6,077 nt of DNA, from the NCBI GenBank assembly GCA_905233595.1, contig CAJOFI010000234.1, forward strand, positions 1 to 6,077, given 5' to 3'. Both the position numbers and the translations under genes were made by a program. The notes below the pieces were generated by a model. The model saw nothing but the letters and a program-made list of their open reading frames with translations. It did not search any database and was not told the origin of the DNA. The stretch's first letter is position 1. Each line of letters opens with the position of its first letter. The DNA comes from an uncultured Oscillospiraceae bacterium (lineage in GTDB: Bacteria > Bacillota > Clostridia > Oscillospirales > Oscillospiraceae). Positions 1 through 6,077 of the stretch are shown piece by piece.

Positions 1-1519
<1,519 letters not shown>

Positions 1520-1530
1520 GCTTTCCTCCT

Positions 1531-1568
1531 GAAAAAAAGATAGCTTCGCCCCGTACAGGGGCGAAGCT
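1531..1568 (-). terminator. T-box-controlled intrinsic terminator before alaS
   Basis: On the minus strand, AGCTTCGCCCC (1558-1568) pairs perfectly with GGGGCGAAGCT (1542-1552) around a 5-nt loop. It is followed by AT, C and a run of seven T to position 1532. The T-box sequence lies immediately upstream, so this is the conditional terminator of the leader. Because no other terminator follows the U32 gene, it would also attenuate any read-through from mltG and U32. Confidence 0.93.
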
Positions 1569-1746
1569 GAATTCGCGGTACCACCCTGATTATCGCTTGC
1601 GCGATCTCTCAAGCGCCTTTAACGCAGGCATACGCCCCACTCCTCGCGGGGTGACTCGGAAACGGCTACCGAAGCCGCGCACAGGATCTCGCAGCAAACG
1701 ATCCCTCTCTGCGGTGCCGGGTCTTCGGTTCTTTTTCGTCAACGTC
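1531..1746 (-). promoter_or_regulatory. T-box leader (alanine) controlling alaS
   Basis: A tRNA-sensing transcription-attenuation leader. Uncharged tRNA-Ala binds through its anticodon and CCA end and stabilises the antiterminator, allowing alaS to be read. The sequence shows the near-invariant T-box AGGGTGGTACCGCG at 1574-1587; its TGGT fits an acceptor end with discriminator A. A likely Stem III is CGCTTG/CAAGCG (1610-1615 with 1594-1599). A Stem I helix CCGAAG/CTTCGG (1723-1728 with 1669-1674) closes over an internal loop holding the candidate specifier codon GCC (1664-1666), which codes for Ala and matches the downstream gene. It ends in an 11-bp terminator that competes with the antiterminator. 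The helix pairing is by eye; the specifier position is likely but not proven. The 5' end is estimated from the promoter. Confidence 0.93.
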
Positions 1747-1752
1747 TATGTA

Positions 1753-1780
1753 ATTTTAACACAGGAAACGCAATTGTCAA
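1753..1780 (-). promoter_or_regulatory. Sigma-70/SigA-type promoter for the T-box leader and alaS
   Basis: On the minus strand there is a consensus TTGACA -35 box (1775-1780), a 16-bp spacer and a TAAAAT -10 box (1753-1758). This predicts a transcript start near 1746, just before Stem I of the T-box. The stop codon TGA of the upstream U32 gene (1777-1779) lies inside TTGACA, so the promoter is packed into the end of that gene. alaS therefore need not rely on read-through from mltG and U32. Confidence 0.88.
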
Positions 1781-2966
1781 GCATTTCCGCGACATTTTCT
1801 GACGATGGAGCCCGCCGGGGCAAAGACGGGCAGCGCCATGCGGAAGGGCATCATGGCGCGGCGGGTGTCCTCGATGGGCGCGCCCTCTTCGTCAAAGAGC
1901 GCCTGCGCCGTGAATGCGACGGGCTTTGCCCCGGGCAATTTGTTGCGCTGGGTCAGCAGCGCAAGCCCCGTCTCCCCGCAGCGCTCCACCACCGCGACGA
2001 CGTCCGCTTCGGTGAAATACGTCGCGTCGGGGTAATACTGCCCCGGCTCGCCGAAGTAGAAGCCCGTGGTGTAAGGCCGGTGGCTGACCATGTCGGTCTC
2101 GTGCAGCCAAACGGGGTCAAGGCTCTCCCCTTTGATCGCCGCGTCGAGCGCGTGGCGGTAGGCGTTGGTGACCACGGCGGTATAGTAGGCGGACTTCATG
2201 CGCCCTTCGATCTTGAAGCTCGTGATCCCCGCGTCGATCAGCTCCGGAAGGTGCGCGATCATGCACATATCGCGGGAGTTCATGATGTGCGTGCCGCCGT
2301 CCTCGCTGATCTCGAAATACTGCCCCGGGCGCTTCTCCTCCACGAGATGGTACTTCCAGCGGCAGGGCTGGGCGCACTGTCCGCGGACAGCAGGCAGCGC
2401 CCCGAGAAGGACACGCACATCGCCCCGTGCACGAAGGCCTCGATGCGCAGCTGAGGCGGGGTGTTCGCGCGGATGCGTCGGATATCCTCGAGCGGGGTCT
2501 CCCGCGCGAGCACGACGGTGTCCGCGCCGAGGGAATAGAGCTCGTTTGCCGCGGCGCTGTTGATGACGCCGAACTGCGTGCTCACGTGGCGTTTGAGCTT
2601 CGGCGCGTACTTTCGCGCAAGCGCAAGCACGCCGAGATCGGCGATGATGAGCGCGTCCGCCCCCGCGTCCTGCAGAAAGGCGAGGTATTCCGGCAGCTCC
2701 TCAAGCTCCTCCTCGCGCGGAAGGGTGTTGCAGGTGACGTAGACCTTCACGCCTTGCGCGTGGGCGTAGGCGACCGCCTCGCGCAGCTTTTCGTCGGAAA
2801 AATTCACCGCCGAGGCGCGCATACCGAAGCGCCGCCCCGCGAGGTAGACCGCGTCCGCCCCGTAGAGGACGGCCATCTTCAGCCGCTCCATATCCCCCGC
2901 GGGGCTTAAAAGCTCCAGCGCCTCAGTAGCTCTGGGTCGCGACAAAGTTGTTGAATTCATAGGCAT
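1777..2966 (-). pseudogene. U32 family peptidase (TrhP/YrrO-like), broken by an apparent 28-nt deletion
   Basis: The N-terminal part runs in one frame from about 2966 to 2385. It carries LLSPAGDMERLKMAVLYGAD, YVTCNTL, ADALIIADLG, HVSTQFGVINS and FVHGAMCVSFSGRCLLS. The C-terminal part continues in another frame from about 2385 to the TGA at 1777-1779, starting RGQCAQPCRWKY and including SFKIEGRMKSAYY. The halves join at LLS-A/RGQC. Intact relatives such as B. subtilis YrrO have eight more residues there (HMTLRDAN type), so 28 nt seem to be missing; restored, the protein would be about 405 residues, normal for the family. Paired Cys in GAMC/GRC and GQC/QPC fit the cofactor-binding cysteines of U32 proteins. 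TrhP members act in prephenate-dependent tRNA U34 hydroxylation rather than proteolysis, but which paralogue this is remains open. The start is uncertain: ATGs at 2966 and 2960 both overlap mltG and lack a clear SD. The break could be a real mutation or a sequence error. Confidence 0.88.
2377..2390. repeat. Perfect 14-bp palindrome at the U32 break point
   Basis: CTGTCCGCGGACAG is its own reverse complement. The reading-frame change in the U32 gene lies at its centre (about 2382-2387). In the inferred intact gene the two arms would be separated by the codons of the missing residues, that is, the stem and loop of a hairpin. Confidence 0.85.
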
Positions 2967-4251
2967 TGGTGAAGAACCTGTGCGTCCCGGTCTCGGTATC
3001 CAGGGCGTAGTAGTAGAAATTCGTGTTCTCCGGGTAGAGCGTCGCGCGGATCGAGGTCAGCCCCGGATTGCAGATCGGCGTCGGCGTCAGACCGGTGTAG
3101 AGACGGGTGTTGTAGGGGCTGTCCTCCTCGAGCATGGAGGCCGTGGGCGCGCCCTCGTGGTCGGGGTAGAGATAGAGCGTCGTCGCGTCGATGCCGAGGG
3201 GCATGCCCGCGCGCAGGCGGTTGTAGATGACCGAGGCGATGGTGCCGCGTTCCGCGTCGTTCGCAGCCTCCTTCTCAATCATGGAGGCGATGGTGATGAC
3301 CTCCTTGATGCTCTGGTTCCGCTCCTCCATGCGCTGCACGAGCTCCGCCGTCATGCGGTAGTGGAAGTTCTCGAGGAACTTGTTGATCGCGCTCGAGGCC
3401 TGCATGCCGACGTAGAATTCATAGGTGTCCGGGAAGAGGAAGCCCTCGAGGCGGTTGGCCTGCCCCGCGTCCTCCTCGCTGAGAAAGTCGTAATTGAAGC
3501 CATAGCTCGCCGCGGCGCTCATGAGATCGTCGTAGTTGGCGACGCCCTTCTCCTCCAGAAGCAGGAAGGTCTGGCGCATGCTGTAGCCCTCCGGGAAGGT
3601 CACGGACACCGTGACGGCGCCGCCCGAGCCGGGGCGCATGTTCTGCACCAGCGCGCGGTAGTCGAAGGTGCTGCGCAGCTCGTACTCGCCGGGCTTGATC
3701 TTCGTATCGGCGTGGGAGAAGCGCCCGAAGAGCTCAAAGAGCCACCTGTACTCGATAAGCCCCGCCTCCTTGAGCGTACCGGAGACGTAGTCCATATCCG
3801 CGTGCGTAACGCGCTTGGTGCCGGTCTTCACGCCGTTATCGTCGAAGGTGTCCACTGTCTCGGAAGTGAAGATGCTCATGGGCAGGGTCACGGTCGTGGT
3901 ATAGGGCGTCTTGTTGAGCGCCAGCATATCGCTCGCCGCCATCCAGGTCAGGCAGGCCAGCACCACGCCCACGCAGATGATGAACACGAAGTACATGATC
4001 CCGCCGAGGCAGCCCGAGCGGTACTCGTGGCTCTGCCGGATGGGGCGGTAATCCCGCTCCGAGGCCTCGTCCCCGGTGTAGTTGTAAGCCTGCTCCCCGG
4101 TCTCGTCGATGAGCAGCCTGTCAACGCCGCTGAGATTGCCGCGCTTTTCCCGGCTGCTCTTCGGTCTGCGCGCGCTGCTGCGGCTCTTTTTGCGGTTTCG
4201 CGCCTGTGCGGTGCGGAAAACCTCGTCGATTTTATCATACTCTTGCGCCAT
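2923..4251 (-). CDS. mltG: Endolytic murein transglycosylase MltG (YceG-like)
   Basis: Membrane-anchored lytic transglycosylase that cleaves nascent glycan strands and so sets their length. The chosen ATG at 4251 (MAQEYDKIDEVF) has AAGGAG seven bases upstream; the same frame is open further upstream but without a plausible SD. The product is 442 residues: a basic, Ser/Arg-rich cytoplasmic tail (1-80), one membrane helix (about 84-106, MYFVFIICVGVVLACLTW), a small LysM-like region, and the YceG catalytic domain. The latter shows FPEGYSMRQTF, LEGFLFPDTYEF, ITIASMIEKEA with the catalytic Glu of the EKE motif (about 326), ERGTIASVIYNRLRAGMPL and the C-terminal TPICNPGLTSIRATLYP. No key element is missing. 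It is divergent from the small Cys-rich gene and runs straight into the U32 gene, overlapping it by up to about 44 nt depending on the U32 start. No convincing promoter is visible in 4252-4409. Confidence 0.96.
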   Translation of the reverse strand: MAQEYDKIDEVFRTAQARNRKKSRSSARRPKSSREKRGNLSGVDRLLIDETGEQAYNYTGDEASERDYRPIRQSHEYRSGCLGGIMYFVFIICVGVVLACLTWMAASDMLALNKTPYTTTVTLPMSIFTSETVDTFDDNGVKTGTKRVTHADMDYVSGTLKEAGLIEYRWLFELFGRFSHADTKIKPGEYELRSTFDYRALVQNMRPGSGGAVTVSVTFPEGYSMRQTFLLLEEKGVANYDDLMSAAASYGFNYDFLSEEDAGQANRLEGFLFPDTYEFYVGMQASSAINKFLENFHYRMTAELVQRMEERNQSIKEVITIASMIEKEAANDAERGTIASVIYNRLRAGMPLGIDATTLYLYPDHEGAPTASMLEEDSPYNTRLYTGLTPTPICNPGLTSIRATLYPENTNFYYYALDTETGTHRFFTNAYEFNNFVATQSY

Positions 4252-4444
4252 ATCGGAACTCCTTGAGAATACGGCACCGGAACCGTCTCCGCTCCGGGTG
4301 CATAAGATGGCATGAGCGCGGCGAAAGCCCGGCGCTCCACGGCGATAACGCCGCCGTTCGATCCGCAAACGCGCGGCAGGATCAATAAAACGCGGAGAAA
4401 GGACACATCATGTTCTGCAACGGCTGCAACAACAATACCCTCTG

Positions 4445-4462
4445 GTTGCCGCGGGCGGCAAC
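4445..4462. repeat. Inverted repeat at the frame break of the small Cys-rich gene
   Basis: GTTGCCG (4445-4451) and CGGCAAC (4456-4462) form a perfect 7-bp stem around CGGG. The change from the CNGCNNN frame to the GGNGWNG frame occurs at this hairpin. Confidence 0.75.
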
Positions 4463-4522
4463 GGCTGGAACGGCTGCGGCTGCGGCTGCGACAACAACAA
4501 CGGCTGCGGCTGCGGCTGCAAC
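4463..4522 (+). repeat. GGCTGC hexamer repeats coding Gly-Cys dipeptides
   Basis: Two blocks of three GGC TGC codon pairs (4472-4489 and 4502-4519) flank GAC AAC AAC AAC, giving GCGCGC-DNNN-GCGCGC. The low-complexity codon use is coding in nature and could favour slippage, which may contribute to the broken frame upstream. Confidence 0.8.
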
Positions 4523-4542
4523 TGAGAGAACGCGCACGCAAC

Positions 4543-4569
4543 GGGGCTTCTTCGGAAGCCCCACTTTTT
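4543..4569 (+). terminator. Intrinsic terminator of the small Cys-rich gene
   Basis: GGGGCTTC (4543-4550) pairs perfectly with GAAGCCCC (4555-4562) closed by an extra-stable cUUCGg tetraloop, followed by ACTTTTTA. It lies 17 bases after the TGA of the small gene. The minus strand has no T-run after the stem, so it acts mainly for the plus strand. The tmk stop codon (4568-4570) overlaps the T-run. Confidence 0.9.
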
Positions 4570-5239
4570 ACTTTATGTGCTCTAACAGGATGCGGTAGAT
4601 CTCGTCGTTCTTCTCGTCCACGTCCCGCTCCGCGCCGTTTATGAGGTAGGGGATGCGCGTCCAGCCGTAGAAATCCGCCGCCTTGTCCGCCGTGCGCAGG
4701 CAGCGCTCGAGATAGGCGGCGTCCTGCTCGTGAATATCGGCCTTGGTGTGGGTCTTCTCCTGGCGGCGGCGCATGCGGGCAAGCGAGGTCTCGACGCTGC
4801 ACTCGAGATAGAGCACGAGGTCGGGCTTCGGAAGCCCCATCTTGCCGTATTCGAGATCGCCCAGCCACGCAAAGAAGGCGGGCAGCTCCTCATCCGAGAG
4901 CTTCGAGCCCTGGTGCACGGCGTTGGAGGTCGTATAGCGATCCGAGAGGATCAGCCCGCCCTGCTCGTAAAGCTCCCCCCAGTCGCCCCGGTAGGAGGCG
5001 AAGCGGTCCACCGCGTAGAAGGTGGAGGCCGTGTAGGCGTTTACGTCCGAGGGGCGGCTGCCAAACTCGCCGCCGAGATACATGCGAATGAGCGCGCTGC
5101 TCGGCTTGTCGTAGCGCGGGAAGACAATATGATTATACTCGATTCCGTCCTTTTCCATTCGTGCGCAGAGGCGGCGGTACTGCGCGGATTTCCCGCTGCC
5201 GTCGATGCCCTCGAGCACGATGAGCTTTCCTTTTGCCAT
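4568..5239 (-). CDS. tmk: Thymidylate kinase (dTMP kinase), Firmicute FPRYD-type
   Basis: Phosphorylates dTMP to dTDP with ATP in the cytoplasm, for dTTP supply. It has 223 residues, slightly longer than the usual 205-215. A Walker A loop GIDGSGKS sits at 11-18 after a beta-strand KLIVLE. The DR(Y/F) region SDRYTTSNAVHQ is at 99-110. A basic LID region ARMRRRQEKTHTK (154-166) precedes the terminal helices. The stretch after the first helix reads FPRYDKPSSALIRMYLGGEFG (with the sirtuin-side start) where E. coli/B. subtilis Tmk have REPGGT, so it belongs to the divergent Tmk-like branch common in Clostridia; a broader deoxynucleotide substrate range is possible. The ATG at 5239 is preceded by TAAGGAGAG, whose TAA is the stop codon of the sirtuin gene, so the two genes are translationally close and co-transcribed. 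It converges with the small plus-strand gene. Confidence 0.93.
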   Translation of the reverse strand: MAKGKLIVLEGIDGSGKSAQYRRLCARMEKDGIEYNHIVFPRYDKPSSALIRMYLGGEFGSRPSDVNAYTASTFYAVDRFASYRGDWGELYEQGGLILSDRYTTSNAVHQGSKLSDEELPAFFAWLGDLEYGKMGLPKPDLVLYLECSVETSLARMRRRQEKTHTKADIHEQDAAYLERCLRTADKAADFYGWTRIPYLINGAERDVDEKNDEIYRILLEHIK

Positions 5240-5248
5240 GCTCTCTCC

Positions 5249-5965
5249 TTAAATCTGGCTGAATACCTCGCCGATGTTCTGATGGATCACCAGATCGGCG
5301 TAGTGGTCGTAGGGCGTCTTGCCCCGGTTGACGAGGACGAGCTGATCGCCCCGGTAGTAATTGATAAGCCCTGCGGCGGGATAGACGTTCAGGGAGGTGC
5401 CGCCGATGATGAGCATTTTCGCCTTGCGGATGTAGTCGATGGCGGCGCGCATGATGTCCTGATCCAGCGGCTCCTCATACAAAACGATGTCCGGCCGGAT
5501 GACGCCGCCGCAGACGCAACGGGGAACGCCGCTGCCCTTGTTCATCTTCTCCGCCGGGTAGGGGCGGCGGCAGCGGGAGCAGTAGGCGCGCAGGATGCTC
5601 CCATGCAGCTCGAGGACGTTCTGACTCCCCGCCGCCTGGTGCAGCCCGTCGATGTTCTGCGTCACCACGGCGCGCAGCTTGCCCTCCCGCTCCAGCTCGG
5701 CCAGGCGCAGATGGGCGCGGTTGGGCTTGACGCCCTCAATGACCAGCTTCTCGCGGTGGAAGCGGAAATACTCCTCGGGGTTTTCCTCAAAAAAGCTGTG
5801 GCTCAGGATCGTCTCCGGCGGGTAGCGCCACTTCTGGTTATAAAGCCCGTCCACACTCCGAAAGTCCGGAATGCCGCTCTCGGTGCTGACGCCCGCGCCG
5901 CCGAAGAACACGATGTTATCGCATTCCGCCACCCAGTTTTTGAGTTTCAGGATTTGCTCGTCCAT
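5249..5965 (-). CDS. NAD-dependent protein deacylase, SIR2 family (CobB-like)
   Basis: Removes acyl groups from protein lysines using NAD, giving O-acyl-ADP-ribose and nicotinamide. With the start at 5965 (MDEQILKLKNWV) it has 238 residues, normal for bacterial sirtuins. It shows GGAGVSTESGIPDFRS (22-37), the QNID motif in TQNIDGLHQ (102-110), the catalytic His121 in LELHGS, a zinc site of four Cys (129, 132, 150, 152: CSRC and CVCGG), RPDIVLYEE and GGTSLNVYPAAGLI (188-201) for NAD. All catalytic and zinc residues are present. The frame is open upstream to 6064, but the ATG at 5965 has a GGAAGGGG SD just before it and the family starts here. Downstream, its TAA abuts the SD of tmk (nine bases between genes), pointing to one transcript. 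A good promoter was not found; a TTGACA at 6043-6048 lacks a matching -10. Confidence 0.95.
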   Translation of the reverse strand: MDEQILKLKNWVAECDNIVFFGGAGVSTESGIPDFRSVDGLYNQKWRYPPETILSHSFFEENPEEYFRFHREKLVIEGVKPNRAHLRLAELEREGKLRAVVTQNIDGLHQAAGSQNVLELHGSILRAYCSRCRRPYPAEKMNKGSGVPRCVCGGVIRPDIVLYEEPLDQDIMRAAIDYIRKAKMLIIGGTSLNVYPAAGLINYYRGDQLVLVNRGKTPYDHYADLVIHQNIGEVFSQI

Positions 5966-5984
5966 GCCTCTTGCCCCTTCCTTA

Positions 5985-6077
5985 GGAACTGTTCCGAAAT
6001 AACTTGTGCAATCTGACTTGCCTTTTTCACCTGTAGCTTCGTTGTCAAATCTTGAAATACACAAAGTATTCCTGCGA
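5985..6077. other. Low-GC segment upstream of the sirtuin gene, possible mobile-element or repeat edge
   Basis: These 93 bases have 37 G/C (about 40%), while the rest of the window is clearly GC-rich. The change is abrupt and begins at an 11-base palindrome GGAACTGTTCC (5985-5995). The minus strand is open in two frames: the sirtuin frame to 6064 and, in another frame, 42 codons from 6075 to a TGA at 5947-5949. Neither translation is recognised. It may be the edge of an insertion or dispersed repeat, the 3' end of an upstream gene, or simply the AT-rich promoter region of the sirtuin-tmk operon. Confidence 0.4.

Larger units (their letters stand above)
4410..4525 (+). pseudogene. Small Cys/Gly/Asn-rich protein gene, frame broken by one base
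   Basis: The ATG at 4410 has a good SD (GGAGAAAGG, 4394-4402; seven-base gap), and a strong terminator follows the gene. The start frame reads MFCNGCNNNTLW and then turns into Pro/Arg/Ala-Thr repeats of no meaning. From about 4448 the frame one base back reads AAGGNGWNG followed by GCGCGCDNNNGCGCGCN and a TGA at 4523-4525. Both halves share the same Cys-Asn-Gly style (CNGCNNN / CDNNNGC), so I read them as one gene lacking one base (or a longer stretch, one more than a multiple of three) near 4446-4462. With one base restored it would be 38 residues with eight Cys. Small proteins of this style that I recall from Oscillospirales often carry a hydrophobic stretch after the N-terminal motif; its absence here hints at a larger loss. 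Function is unknown; metal or redox binding is conceivable from the Cys alone. If read only in the start frame it would give a 62-residue product running through the terminator, which is unlikely. Confidence 0.62.

Noticed and set aside
2377..2390. Programmed frameshift in the U32 gene
   Set aside because: No slippery heptamer, and about eight conserved residues are missing as well, so a change of frame alone would not restore the protein.
2980..4266. Long plus-strand open frame of 428 codons opposite mltG
   Set aside because: Antisense shadow of MltG, whose motifs are unmistakable on the other strand.
4252..4368. Upstream ATG extension of MltG by 39 residues
   Set aside because: No SD at 4368, the extension is Arg-rich and unlike the family, whereas the ATG at 4251 has AAGGAG at good spacing.
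4410..4525. RiPP precursor or metallothionein for the Cys-rich small gene
   Set aside because: No modification enzyme, transporter or metal regulator lies nearby, so Cys content alone is not enough for either label.
3948..4868. Minus-strand open frame of 306 codons crossing tmk, the small gene and the mltG start
   Set aside because: Out of frame with both real genes, Arg/Ala-rich, and reads through the small gene's terminator backwards.
4730..6016. Long plus-strand open frame of 428 codons opposite tmk and the sirtuin gene
   Set aside because: It spans two intact minus-strand genes and their junction; no motifs, no SD.
6020..6048. Sigma-70 promoter for the sirtuin-tmk unit from TTGACA at 6043-6048
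   Set aside because: At 16-18 bp downstream there is only an A/G-rich stretch (AAAAGG) with no resemblance to TATAAT.

Overview
The window reads as a GC-rich Firmicute chromosome of the class Clostridia, probably an Oscillospirales-type gut organism. The grounds are strong AGGAGG-like ribosome sites, an alanyl T-box leader, a Sir2/Tmk/MltG/U32/AlaS gene set, and a tiny Cys-Gly-Asn-rich ORF of a kind I associate with this group. The placement is inference; no marker fixes genus or species. All recognisable housekeeping genes lie on the minus strand, and the long plus-strand ORFs are antisense shadows.

In the direction of minus-strand transcription (right to left), a low-GC segment of about 93 bp at the right edge leads into a sirtuin NAD-dependent deacylase (5249-5965). 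It is coupled tightly to a Firmicute-type thymidylate kinase (4568-5239), whose SD directly abuts the sirtuin stop codon. A small plus-strand gene (4410-4525) with a good SD and a strong intrinsic terminator (UUCG tetraloop) converges on tmk. It encodes a Cys/Gly/Asn-rich peptide of about 38 residues but is out of frame by one base in this copy.

Divergent from the small gene is mltG (2923-4251), the endolytic murein transglycosylase. It overlaps or abuts a U32-family 'peptidase' gene of the TrhP/YrrO-like kind (1777-2966), which is broken by an apparent 28-nt deletion. A sigma-70-type promoter whose -35 hexamer contains the U32 stop codon then drives an alanine T-box leader (about 1531-1746) and alaS (1-1519, cut by the window edge after residue 506).

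The genes cover tRNA charging (AlaRS, with T-box control by uncharged tRNA-Ala), probable tRNA wobble modification (U32), peptidoglycan chain termination (MltG), dTTP supply (Tmk) and NAD-linked deacylation (Sir2). mltG, yrrO-type U32 and alaS are also neighbours in Bacillus subtilis, so this is a rearranged form of an old neighbourhood. The most notable observation is that both broken reading frames are interrupted at inverted repeats (2377-2390, a perfect 14-bp palindrome; 4445-4462, a 7-bp stem with 4-nt loop). This suggests that hairpins were skipped, either in the genome or during amplification, sequencing or assembly. I see no clear new defence or mobile system; the small Cys-rich gene is the best candidate for something undescribed.
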